From NCBI GenBank assembly GCA_040905665.1, contig JBBDRD010000041.1, forward strand, positions 181,720-245,719: a stretch of DNA of 64,000 nucleotides. Direction: 5' to 3'. The translations under genes and the position numbers were made by a program. Below are positions 25,601-33,713 of this stretch, in pieces. This DNA comes from DASVCN01 sp040905665. GTDB taxonomy: Bacteria > Deinococcota > Deinococci > Deinococcales > Trueperaceae. The notes under the pieces were generated by a model that saw only the letters and a program-made list of their open reading frames with translations, was not told the DNA's origin and ran no database searches. Within the stretch, counting starts at the first letter, position 1. Every line of letters begins with the position of its first letter.

Positions 25601-26356
25601 TTAGATCAGAAGCGTCGCCTCGCAGGGGTTGTGGTCCGAGGCCAAGCTGTAATCGGCAATCACCCGTGCGCTGTCGACCTCGACCGCCGCGTTGACGAAA
25701 ATGTAGTCGATTGTTCGCGCCAGGAAGTCGTCACCATGCATCTCCGGATCGCCCGAGGGGAAGGTGACGCGTTCTCCCTCCGCTAGCTCGCTCAGTACGT
25801 CGTGCAGGCCCTCCGCGAGCAGGCGTACCTCTGGCGAATCCGGATGGCCGTTGAAGTCGCCGGTTAGGACCACCGGCGTGCCAGCGGCGGACCTGGCCCT
25901 CTCCAGGAGCTGCGCGGCCTGCCGCCGGCGCTGCTCGTCGGTCAGACCCAGGTGCGTGACCATCACCGTGAGCGGTGCGCCGTCACCGTCGGTGTCGACC
26001 TTCGCCGAGAGGACGACGCGGGGCTCGCGAGTACCGTGTGGGGCGTCCTCATCCTGCGGCACCCAGAGGCGGCTTACCTGCGGGTCTTCGAGCGGCAGCG
26101 AGCTGATGAGCGCGACGCCGTACTCGCCGCCGCCATCCCAGGGCGTGGCTGGTCCAAAGCAGTAATGGGGCATGCTCAGCCGAGCCGCTAGCCAAGCCGC
26201 CTGGTCCTCCTGTCTGGCTCGGCGCGTTCCTCGATCGACCTCCTGGAGTGCCACTATCTGCGGCTGCGCCTCCTCCAGCACCCGCGCCACGGCTTCGAGG
26301 CCGTCCGGGTGATACAGCCCCGACTTGATGTTGTAGGTGACGATCTTGAGCCGCAT
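25601..26356 (-). CDS. endonuclease/exonuclease/phosphatase-fold enzyme
   Basis: Metal-dependent phosphoesterase fold shared by exonuclease III, DNase I and sphingomyelinases. The ATG at 26354-26356 gives about 251 residues beginning MRLKIVTYNIKSG. Catalytic segments are ALQEVDRGTRR (metal-binding Glu), VTHLGLTDEQRRRQ, TGDFNGHPDSPEV (Asp/Asn pair) and the C-terminal SDHNPCEATLL (Asp-His). A longer frame to 26449 would overlap the upstream peptidase stop and adds unconserved residues. The substrate cannot be decided: nucleic acid or a lipid/sugar phosphate. It follows the peptidase gene on the same strand by 14 bases. Confidence 0.82.
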   Translation of the reverse strand: MRLKIVTYNIKSGLYHPDGLEAVARVLEEAQPQIVALQEVDRGTRRARQEDQAAWLAARLSMPHYCFGPATPWDGGGEYGVALISSLPLEDPQVSRLWVPQDEDAPHGTREPRVVLSAKVDTDGDGAPLTVMVTHLGLTDEQRRRQAAQLLERARSAAGTPVVLTGDFNGHPDSPEVRLLAEGLHDVLSELAEGERVTFPSGDPEMHGDDFLARTIDYIFVNAAVEVDSARVIADYSLASDHNPCEATLLI

Positions 26357-26370
26357 TTTGCCCCCCGCTT

Positions 26371-28194
26371 CTAGTGCAACGCCTTCTCCCGGCGTTCGGT
26401 CCGTGAGTCCGAGAGGCGTTCCACCAGATACTCGCCCACCATCTTCCACCAGTACAGCCCCGCCTCACGGGAGGAAGGACCGTGTCCGCTTTCGTCGTCG
26501 ACGTAGTACTCCACCTCGCGGCCGAGGCTCCGCAGGCGCTCCACCATCTGGTCGCTCTCCGCCTTCACTACCCGCTGATCGTTTGCGCCCTGAATGACCA
26601 GCAGCGGCGCTCGGATGTCATCGACGTACGTTATGGGCGACCGTTCCACGAGCATCTCACGGTCCTCGACCGCGTCGCCCACCCACTCCTTGAGCATCGC
26701 CTTCCAATGCGGGGGGACGCTTTCGACGAAGGTGATGAGGTTCGAGGGTCCGACCACGTCTACCACCACCGACCACAGGTCGGGTAACCGGCCGGCTGCC
26801 GAGAGGGCGGCGAATCCTCCGAACGACCCGCCGAATACCGCCAGCCGTTCGGAATCGACCCAATCGAGCCCTCGGAGGTACTCCGCTGTGTGGCGGATAT
26901 CCTCCAGCTCGGCCCCGCCCCAGTCTCGGTGGATTAGTTTCTGGTAGGAGGCGCCGTAACCGGTGGACCCACGGATGTTGGGTGCCAGAACGCCAATTCC
27001 TCGGCTGAGCAGATACTGATAGAGGCCTGAGTACATATATAGGGGTCGCTCCTGCGCCTCGGGGCCGCCGTGGATGGACAATACGACCGGAAAGGCCCCG
27101 GGACCTTGGGGGCGAAACAGCCAGGCCGGAATATCGCGGTCGGACGAGGGGTAGGAGACGAGTTCGGGCTCGATCAGAGCTTCCTCGGGAACCCCTCCCA
27201 GCATGCTCTGCTCGAGCGGTCGCACTGTATTCGCTTGAAGGTCGACCTCGTAAATGTTCGAGGCCTCGGTGGCCCTCGCGAAGACGATCACGGCGCGGCG
27301 CTCGCTGGGGTGCAGGGAGATTGAGGACACCACGCCCAGCGGAAGATCCGGCGCCTCTAACTCGCTCCCCTTCTCCAGGTCGTAGGCCTGCAACCGGCTG
27401 GCGCCATCGACGTTGATCACGGCCAGGGTCGTGCGCCCGTCCTCGGCCAGATCGAAGGCCTCCACGTCGTGCTCCGGTGCATGAGAGTAGCCCCACTTAC
27501 CACTAGCGAGCGTGTAGAAGGCGAGACCGGTGTATTCGCGGCCCTGATTGGTGAGGAGGTAGAAGCCGCGGTTGTCCTTCTCCCAGTGCGTGGGCTGGAA
27601 TATTGCTTCCCCTTCATGCGGAGTGACGAGCGTCTTTTCACCACTCTCCAGGTCGAGAACGTAAAGGTTCTGATCGGTGTTGCTGCGGAAGTCGACGATT
27701 ATAAGGTTGCGGCCGTCGGGCGAAAGGGCCGTTCCGTAGAGGATTCCGCCGGTGAGCAACCTCGCGGCCTCTCCCGTTTTCGCGTCGAGAAGTTGTGGGT
27801 CCATCTCGCTGGGCTCGCGGTCGTTACCCGTGATTACGATGTGCTTGCCGTCGGGCGTCCAATCGCTGACCGTGTACTGCACGCTAGGGTTATCGGTGAG
27901 CTGCCGCGGCCAACCTCCTGCGGCGTCCACGACGAATACCTGGTGCATCTCGTCGCCGTTGAGGTCGCAGGTGAAGGCAATCTTAGTACCGTCTGGCGAC
28001 CAGCTGAAATCGGTTACCCGGCGCTTGCTGAAAGCGGTCAGTTGCCGGGGAAAGCCGCCGCCGTCCGGCATGAGCCAAAGGTTCGCGTAGCCGGTGGTAT
28101 TGGCGATGTAAGCAATCCTGGTGCCGTCGGGGGAGTACTTTGCCGCTCCCATGAGACGGACGGCGGCATACTGCTCGAAGCTGAGATTCGACAT
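26371..28194 (-). CDS. S9 family prolyl oligopeptidase-like peptidase
   Basis: Serine peptidase with an N-terminal WD40-like beta-propeller (repeated SPDG and TPDG motifs, such as YSPDGTRIAYIAN and WSPDGTKIAFTCD) and a C-terminal alpha/beta hydrolase. The catalytic Ser is in FGGSFGGFAAL, the Asp in QGANDQRVVKAE and the His in DDESGHGPSS. The ATG at 28194, after GGAAGG, gives about 607 residues starting MSNLSFEQYA; a longer frame adds 16. No signal peptide is seen, so it is likely cytoplasmic and acts on short peptides. Confidence 0.9.
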   Translation of the reverse strand: MSNLSFEQYAAVRLMGAAKYSPDGTRIAYIANTTGYANLWLMPDGGGFPRQLTAFSKRRVTDFSWSPDGTKIAFTCDLNGDEMHQVFVVDAAGGWPRQLTDNPSVQYTVSDWTPDGKHIVITGNDREPSEMDPQLLDAKTGEAARLLTGGILYGTALSPDGRNLIIVDFRSNTDQNLYVLDLESGEKTLVTPHEGEAIFQPTHWEKDNRGFYLLTNQGREYTGLAFYTLASGKWGYSHAPEHDVEAFDLAEDGRTTLAVINVDGASRLQAYDLEKGSELEAPDLPLGVVSSISLHPSERRAVIVFARATEASNIYEVDLQANTVRPLEQSMLGGVPEEALIEPELVSYPSSDRDIPAWLFRPQGPGAFPVVLSIHGGPEAQERPLYMYSGLYQYLLSRGIGVLAPNIRGSTGYGASYQKLIHRDWGGAELEDIRHTAEYLRGLDWVDSERLAVFGGSFGGFAALSAAGRLPDLWSVVVDVVGPSNLITFVESVPPHWKAMLKEWVGDAVEDREMLVERSPITYVDDIRAPLLVIQGANDQRVVKAESDQMVERLRSLGREVEYYVDDESGHGPSSREAGLYWWKMVGEYLVERLSDSRTERREKALH

Positions 28195-28304
28195 TCGATG
28201 TCCTTCCATGACTGCCGCTATGCAAAACGAGAGCCGGCGCATGCTTGGCGACAGTCTAATGGAGGCCGGGCCGGTGAGTCCGGGCTGGCGTGCATTGAAG
28301 CCCG

Positions 28305-29474
28305 CTAGCGCGTCTCCGCGTACTTCTTTGTGTCCTTCGACACGCTAACAGTCGTCCGCTTGAAGGGCGCCACCGGGTTGAGGATGTTGCGGCATTGCGG
28401 GTTCACGCAGCCGGGGCAGCGCAAACCGTACTGACTCGTGCAGGCTTCGCCGCTCGCCAAGTGCTCGGCAGCGATCTCCGCGAGAGCGTCCTGGAACAGC
28501 GGCAGGCCGTTGAGTGCCGGCGCTCGCTTGTAGTTCGTAATGCCGGCTTCATGCGCAACTTCGCCGTACTCGATGTCGAGCTCGTGCAACGTCTCGATGT
28601 GGTCGCTCGTGAAGGCGATGCCTACGACCAGCACGTTCCGCCGTTTCTTGGCGCCCAGTTGTTTGATTACCTTTTCGGTGGACGGCCCCAGCCACGGCAC
28701 CGGACCCACATCGGACTGGTAGCAGAGCAGGTACTCGTGCGAGAAGTCGAGCCGCTTCATCACTTCGTGAACGCTGGCCCCCACCTCTTGCGGGTAGGCG
28801 TCGCCCCGGTTGATAACTCCGAGCGGCAGCGAATGGGCGCTAAAGAGGATGAGTACATCGTCGCGCTCCTCGTCGGAGAACTGCTCGAGCCCCTGCCGCA
28901 CCGTCTCGGTCATCGCCTCCATGAAACGCGGATGTGTGGGCCAGCGGTCGACCACGCTCCATTCGAATGAGTCCTGGAGGCCCGTACGTCTGGCGGCGCG
29001 CCACAGTTCATTGAGCGAGCTGCCAGTCGTGGAGCAGGAGAATTGCGGGTACTGAGTGAAGGCAATGGCGCGCTTCACACCGTCGCGCGCCATTGCTCGA
29101 AGTGCGTCTTCGCTCTTCGGCTCGACATAACGAAAGGCCACATAGAACTTGTGGGGAGCGGTTTCGGGTGAGAGCCGATCCAGCCGTTCGCACATGCCGC
29201 GGCCCTGCTCCTCGGTCCATCGGAGGATGGGGGAGCCGCCCCCGATGTCCTGATAATTCTGCTGCACGCTCTTGGTGCGGCGCTTTGCTATGAACGGTCC
29301 CAGATAATCCTGAACGGGGAGCTGGATGATCTCGCGGTCGGCGAACAACTCGAGCAGGAAAGGCCGCACCTCGTCAAGGCTCTTGGGTCCGCCGAGGTTC
29401 ATCATTACGATGCCGGTGGGAGAACGGCCGTTGGGCGAATGACCGGTAAGGGCGGTTTCGCTGGATGAATCCAT
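28305..29474 (-). CDS. hemH: ferrochelatase with animal-type [2Fe-2S] cluster ligands
   Basis: Inserts ferrous iron into protoporphyrin IX, the last step of heme synthesis. From the ATG at 29474 it has 389 residues, longer than the Bacillus type. Landmarks are MMNLGGPKSLDEVRPFL, IAKRRTKSVQQNYQDIGGGS, FSAHSLP (catalytic His214) and AFTSDHIETLHELDIEYGEV. Cys147 in QFSCSTTGSS and Cys353, Cys356, Cys361 in CPGCVNPQC match the spacing and surroundings of the four [2Fe-2S] ligands of human ferrochelatase (Cys196, 403, 406, 411). It is outside the main hem operon but on the same strand. A longer start at 29561 lacks conservation. Confidence 0.95.
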   Translation of the reverse strand: MDSSSETALTGHSPNGRSPTGIVMMNLGGPKSLDEVRPFLLELFADREIIQLPVQDYLGPFIAKRRTKSVQQNYQDIGGGSPILRWTEEQGRGMCERLDRLSPETAPHKFYVAFRYVEPKSEDALRAMARDGVKRAIAFTQYPQFSCSTTGSSLNELWRAARRTGLQDSFEWSVVDRWPTHPRFMEAMTETVRQGLEQFSDEERDDVLILFSAHSLPLGVINRGDAYPQEVGASVHEVMKRLDFSHEYLLCYQSDVGPVPWLGPSTEKVIKQLGAKKRRNVLVVGIAFTSDHIETLHELDIEYGEVAHEAGITNYKRAPALNGLPLFQDALAEIAAEHLASGEACTSQYGLRCPGCVNPQCRNILNPVAPFKRTTVSVSKDTKKYAETR

Positions 29475-29592
29475 GAGCAAATCGTACCGCGAGCGCAGCT
29501 GGTTCAGCCGTTCACGGGGATGCAGACTGGACCAGGGGTGTCGGGCCACCGCACAAACCACAGTTTGTCGTCTTCCAACATAATCTGTTGAG

Positions 29593-30333
29593 GTGAAGGT
29601 CGATCAGCACTACGTCGATCCGCGCCTCGTGGCGCTGTACGACAGGGACAACCCGCGCGGGGCGGACACCGAATTCTACGTTCGCCTTGCAACTCGCCTT
29701 GGGGCCCACCGCATTCTCGATTTGGGCTGCGGAACGGGTCTAATGACCCGCGAACTGGCGATCGCAGGTCGCCAAGTGGTTGGCGTCGACCCCGCGCCGA
29801 TGATGCTCGCCCACGCGCGCCGGCAAGCCGGAGCTGATGAGGTGCAGTGGGTCGAGGGTGATTCTAGTGCCCTGGGAGAACCTGAAGCTGATTTGGCGAT
29901 CATGACTGGTAACGTGGCGCAAGTCTTCCTGAATGATGCACAGTGGGATGCAACTTTAGGCCATCTGCACGCTGCGATTCGGGGCGGAGGCACTCTCGCC
30001 TTCGAGAGCCGAAATCCGGATAATCGGGCCTGGGAAGGATGGCATCGCAAGGCGACCTACGAGCGTGTCGATTCGTTGCACGGGCCGATGGAGTGTTGGC
30101 TGGATGTGGTCAGTGTGGGATATGGCCGGGTTCACTTCATGGGTCACAACGTGTTCACGACGACCGGGGAGGATGTGGTCGTGGAGAGCGAATTGCGCTT
30201 CCGGAGCCAAGCAGAGCTGACCGATTCCCTCCTCAAGGCTGGATTCACCATCGAGCACGTGTATGGTGATTGGAATTGCGGACCCGTAACCCAGGCTAGC
30301 CGCGCCATGATATTTGTTGCAAACCGTAGCTGA
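29593..30333 (+). CDS. class I SAM-dependent methyltransferase, substrate unknown
   Basis: The 246-residue protein starts at GTG 29593. The SAM-binding signature is ILDLGCGTGLMTRELA, followed by VVGVDPAPMMLAHARR and a post-motif WVEGDSSALGEPEADL. The C-terminal half (about 130-246) has a beta-rich stretch, including AFESRNPDNRAWEGWHRKAT, typical of small-molecule methyltransferases of the type found next to acetyltransferases or alone. It stands alone, divergent from hemH, with a 53-base gap to the antitoxin gene. No substrate can be proposed. Confidence 0.82.
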   Translation: MKVDQHYVDPRLVALYDRDNPRGADTEFYVRLATRLGAHRILDLGCGTGLMTRELAIAGRQVVGVDPAPMMLAHARRQAGADEVQWVEGDSSALGEPEADLAIMTGNVAQVFLNDAQWDATLGHLHAAIRGGGTLAFESRNPDNRAWEGWHRKATYERVDSLHGPMECWLDVVSVGYGRVHFMGHNVFTTTGEDVVVESELRFRSQAELTDSLLKAGFTIEHVYGDWNCGPVTQASRAMIFVANRS

Positions 30334-30385
30334 AGAAGATGCATCGGAGTCATAATCTGATTTGAAAAGACCCGAGGTGACTGAC

Positions 30386-30664
30386 ATGCCAATCCGCAGA
30401 AGTGTTACTGAGGTGGCCCGCCACTTCACTGAATACATTAACCGAGTTGCCTACAGGGGCGAACGGTTCACCCTGATGCGCGGAGGCAAGCCGGTGGCTG
30501 AACTTCGACCGGTCCCGTCAGGAGTGCGCCTTGGCGAGCTTCCGGAGATTCTTGCGGGCCTTCCGCATCTCTCTGCTGAAGACAGGGGGACATTCGAGGA
30601 TGATCTCAACGAAGCGCGAGATGAGCTGGTGAAGGCGCCGATCACCGATGCGTTGGGCCGGTAA
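30386..30664 (+). CDS. Phd/YefM-family antitoxin without an adjacent toxin
   Basis: The ATG at 30386, with GAGGTG 6 bases before it, gives 92 residues starting MPIRRSVTEVARHFTEYINR. The pattern of TEVARHF, a short loop, then FTLMRGGKPVAELRPVP is the DNA-binding N-domain of Phd/YefM antitoxins. The C-terminal half (PEILAGLPHLSAEDRGTFEDD) would bind and neutralise a toxin. No PIN, Doc or RelE gene follows: 30665-30814 has no supported reading frame before the convergent hemF end. It is either a solitary regulator or the surviving half of a lost toxin-antitoxin pair. Confidence 0.75.
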   Translation: MPIRRSVTEVARHFTEYINRVAYRGERFTLMRGGKPVAELRPVPSGVRLGELPEILAGLPHLSAEDRGTFEDDLNEARDELVKAPITDALGR

Positions 30665-30814
30665 ATTCGGCAGGCATCATGGGTGGTAAGCCCCTCATAC
30701 GGACTGCGAATTACTGTTGGAACTGTACTTACGCTGCTTCGCGACCAAACACCGGACGACATCGTTTCTGAGTCCGGAGTTCACCTCGGGAAAAGATGGC
30801 TACTCGCTGTTCTC

Positions 30815-31825
30815 TCATTGATTCTCCGTGACAGTGGTGCTTGCGGTGCAGTTTTCGTGCGCCGTCGCGGTCCCGCCGTCGGTTGCGGCCCCGCCATCGG
30901 TTGCGGGCCTGTTATCGACCCATTCGCGCGGCTGCAACAACTCAAGCATCTTCGCCTCTGGGCTGCCCGGCTCCGGCTGGTAGTCGAACTCCCAGCGGGC
31001 GTAGGGAGGCATGCTCATCAGGATGGCCGCAATGTTGCCCTGCGTCTGCAGGCCGAAGAGCGTCCCACGGTCATAGACCAGATTGAACTCCGCGTAGCGG
31101 CCGCGTCGGTAGAGCTGCCACTCCCGCTCGCGCTCAAAGTACGGCGTATCCTTGCGGCGCTCGACTATGGGCAGATAGGCGGGTATCAGCGTCTTTAAGC
31201 CATCTTCGGTAAAGTCGAGGTCGGCACCGAACGAACCCTGCCCAACGGGCGACAGTTCGTCGTAGAAGATGCCGCCCACACCCCGCATCTCACTGCGGTG
31301 TTTGATGAAGAAGTAATCGTCGCAAGTCTCCTTCATCGCCTGATAGTCGGCTTGAGGGTGGCGGTCGCACAGCTCCTTGAGCGTTTGATGGAAGTGCGCA
31401 GGGTCTTCCGCGAAAGGATAGTTGGGCGTCATGTCGGCGCCGCCGCCGAACCACCAGATATCACTCTCACCCGAGTCGCCACCTACTTCGAAGTAGCGGA
31501 AGTTAGCGTGAAACGCCGGCACATGGGGATTCTGAGGGTGCAGAACCAGCGAGACACCGGTGGCGAAAAAGGGCCTGCCTTCCGCTTCGGGGTGCTGCTT
31601 GGCCAGTGACGGTGGTACTCGCTCTCCCTCTACCGCGCTGAAGTTGACGCCCGCCTTCTCGAACACCTCTCCGTTTTCGAGGATCCGCGCCCGGCCGCCG
31701 CCGCCTCCGGGACGTTCCCAGTCGTGCTCTTGAAAGCGGCCGTTGCCATCGATCGCTTCGAACGCCGCGATGAGCCGCTGTTGTCCGGTACGCAGCATGG
31801 AAGTCACCCGGTCGCGCCGGCTCAC
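30815..31825 (-). CDS. hemF: oxygen-dependent coproporphyrinogen III oxidase
   Basis: Oxidative decarboxylation of coproporphyrinogen III to protoporphyrinogen IX using oxygen. Core motifs: ENGEVFEKAGVNFSAVEGE, HANFRYFEVGG, WWFGGGADMTPNYPF, FFIKHRSEMRGVGGIFYDEL and RYAEFNLVYDRGTLFGLQT. The length of 336 residues exceeds the usual ~300 because of a C-terminal tail with in-frame 18-bp repeats (ATDGGAATDGG). The GTG start overlaps the hemE stop in GTGA. It is the last gene of the hem operon. Its oxygen need indicates aerobic heme synthesis by the protoporphyrin route. Confidence 0.95.
   Translation of the reverse strand: MSRRDRVTSMLRTGQQRLIAAFEAIDGNGRFQEHDWERPGGGGGRARILENGEVFEKAGVNFSAVEGERVPPSLAKQHPEAEGRPFFATGVSLVLHPQNPHVPAFHANFRYFEVGGDSGESDIWWFGGGADMTPNYPFAEDPAHFHQTLKELCDRHPQADYQAMKETCDDYFFIKHRSEMRGVGGIFYDELSPVGQGSFGADLDFTEDGLKTLIPAYLPIVERRKDTPYFEREREWQLYRRGRYAEFNLVYDRGTLFGLQTQGNIAAILMSMPPYARWEFDYQPEPGSPEAKMLELLQPREWVDNRPATDGGAATDGGTATAHENCTASTTVTENQ
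30873..30908. repeat. in-frame 18-bp repeat in the hemF tail
   Basis: CCCGCCGTCGGTTGCGGC (30873-30890) and CCCGCCATCGGTTGCGGG (30891-30908) are adjacent, with a partial third copy before them. They encode the ATDGG-type repeats in the non-conserved C-terminal tail of HemF. Confidence 0.6.
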
Positions 31826-32973
31826 TCGGACTCCTCTTCGCTCGAATCGCGTCTCGAACCCCGCCTCGAAGACTCACCCGGGCGGGCCGGTTCGACCTCG
31901 AGCCCATCGAAGAAGACGGTGGAGCCTACCGGACGCAGTCCCGCTGCCTTCGGTGCCTCACTTTCCGCATGCCGGTCGAAGGTCTTCACGGTGTCGATCA
32001 GGAGCGCCACTGCTCCGGGATCCGTTTGCGGCAGGATGCCGTGACCGAGATTGAATATGTGGGCTCCACCGCGGCCCTCTCGAAGCACGCGGATCGCCTC
32101 GGCCACCAGCGTTTTGGGCGGCGCCAGGAGCAGCGAGGGATCGAGATTGCCTTGCAGTGTCTTGCCGGGAAGGTGGTCTCGTACCGCCGATAGCGACAAG
32201 CGCCAGTCGACGCTCACCGCTTCGGCAGGCAGGCGGGAGATCTCGTCGTAGAGGTGCGAAGCGTCGACGGCAAGGTAGATCCGCGCTACCCGGTGGATCT
32301 CCAAAGCCTCCAGCACTCGTTTGGCATAGGGCCTACCGAACTCGGCGTACGAGCGAGCGTCGTGCAGGCCGGCCCACGAGTCGAAGAGCTGAACCGCCTG
32401 GGCGCCGGCCTCGATCTGCAGCGTGAGATAACGGATCGTGACCTCGGTGAGCCGGTCGAGCAGAGCGTGCGCCGCCACCGGTTCCTGCCGTAGGAAGACG
32501 CGGAACTCGGCATAATCTTTCGATCCGCCCCCCTGAACTATGTAGGTGGCGAGCGTGAGCGGAGCTCCGGCGAAGCCGATCACCGGCACCGGCGACTCCT
32601 TGCGGATCAACCTCAGAGCATCGGCAACGAAGGGCGCGATCTCCTCCTGATGCGGAATCCTCAGGCTGTCCACCTGACGCGGGTCACGAATCGGCTCCTC
32701 GAATACCGGTCCCGGCTTGAAGTCCAAGGCCAGTCCCATCGCCGGTAGCGGAGTCATGATGTCGGAGAAGAGGATTGCGGCGTCCATCCCGTAGCGCCTC
32801 ACCGGTTGCAGCGTTACCTCTGCAGCCAGCTCCGGCGTGCGGGCCAGCTGCCAGAAGCTGTACTTCTCCTTGAGCGCCCGGTACTCGGGAAGGTGCCGGC
32901 CCGCCTGGCGCATTATCCAGATAGGCGCGGTTGCTGTGTTTTCGCCGCTAGCGGCACGCAGAAAGAGACTCAC
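31822..32973 (-). CDS. hemE: uroporphyrinogen decarboxylase
   Basis: Removes four carboxyl groups from uroporphyrinogen III to give coproporphyrinogen III. Signature segments are PIWIMRQAGRHLPEYR at the N-terminus, AAILFSDIMTPLPAMGL (catalytic Asp), VIGFAGAPLTLATYIVQGGG and IFNLGHGILPQTDP. The GTG at 32971-32973 is chosen: GGAGG is 7 bases upstream and it overlaps the response-regulator stop by 4 bases. The GTG at 32979 sits too close to the ribosome site. The final ~35 residues are a charged Ser/Arg/Glu tail beyond the conserved end. It lies between the response regulator and hemF. Confidence 0.96.
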   Translation of the reverse strand: MSLFLRAASGENTATAPIWIMRQAGRHLPEYRALKEKYSFWQLARTPELAAEVTLQPVRRYGMDAAILFSDIMTPLPAMGLALDFKPGPVFEEPIRDPRQVDSLRIPHQEEIAPFVADALRLIRKESPVPVIGFAGAPLTLATYIVQGGGSKDYAEFRVFLRQEPVAAHALLDRLTEVTIRYLTLQIEAGAQAVQLFDSWAGLHDARSYAEFGRPYAKRVLEALEIHRVARIYLAVDASHLYDEISRLPAEAVSVDWRLSLSAVRDHLPGKTLQGNLDPSLLLAPPKTLVAEAIRVLREGRGGAHIFNLGHGILPQTDPGAVALLIDTVKTFDRHAESEAPKAAGLRPVGSTVFFDGLEVEPARPGESSRRGSRRDSSEEESE

Positions 32974-33713
32974 GTACACGCCTCCTCTCCGTCGTTGGGC
33001 AATCCGTCCGGGTTAAAGCGGTAGCCCGCGCCCCAGACCGTGTGGAAGTAGATCGGTTCGGCCGGGTCCGGCTCGAATAGCTTGCGCAGACGCATGACGA
33101 GACCATCGATGGTGCGGCTGGACGGGAAGCTGTCATCGCCCCATACCTCATCGAGGATATCGTCGCGAGAAACGACCTCGCCCGGCCGCCGCGCCAACAA
33201 CCGCAGGATTCCCAGCTCCCGCTCTCCCAGCAACTCACGGCGGCCATCGGCCAGTTGGGCGGTCCAGGCGCGAAAGTCGACTCGGTGCCCACCAAAGGCG
33301 GCCTCCGAATCGGGCGGCGGCCCCCAACCCTTGCGGCGCAAGATGTTGCTCACCCGCAACAGAAACTCGGGTAGATGGAACGGCTTGGGCAGATAATCAT
33401 CTCCTCCGGCCTGAAGTCCGCGCACGCGGTCATCGGGCTGACCGCGTGCCGACAGGAAGAGCACCGGTGTCGCGTCCCCCTCCTCGCGCATCTCTGCGCA
33501 TAGCTCGTAGCCGTTGAGGCCCGGCAGCATCACGTCGAGAACAACAAGATCGGGCCGCTCGCTGCGCCACCTCTCGCGGCCGGAGCGGCCATCGCGCGCA
33601 ACTTCGACATGGTAGCCCTCTTCAACCAGGTTATCGGCCAGGACCTCGGCTAAAGTCGCCTCATCCTCGACTATCAGCAGGGTTGGCTGCTCGGCTGCCT
33701 TGCGTGCGGTCAT
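32970..33713 (-). CDS. OmpR-family response regulator in the heme operon
   Basis: Transcription factor of 247 residues. The receiver domain (about 10-125) has the acidic pocket LIVEDEAT, phospho-acceptor Asp60 in LVVLDVMLPGLNGYE, and Lys in LPKPFHLPE. The C-terminal winged helix (about 145-240) has LGERELGILRLLARRPGEVV and SSRTIDGLVMRLRKLFEPDP. The start overlaps the kinase stop by 4 bases, and the stop overlaps the hemE start by 4 bases. It is therefore expressed together with the heme genes and may regulate this operon or respond to a heme or redox cue. Its target is inference. Confidence 0.92.
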   Translation of the reverse strand: MTARKAAEQPTLLIVEDEATLAEVLADNLVEEGYHVEVARDGRSGRERWRSERPDLVVLDVMLPGLNGYELCAEMREEGDATPVLFLSARGQPDDRVRGLQAGGDDYLPKPFHLPEFLLRVSNILRRKGWGPPPDSEAAFGGHRVDFRAWTAQLADGRRELLGERELGILRLLARRPGEVVSRDDILDEVWGDDSFPSSRTIDGLVMRLRKLFEPDPAEPIYFHTVWGAGYRFNPDGLPNDGEEACT

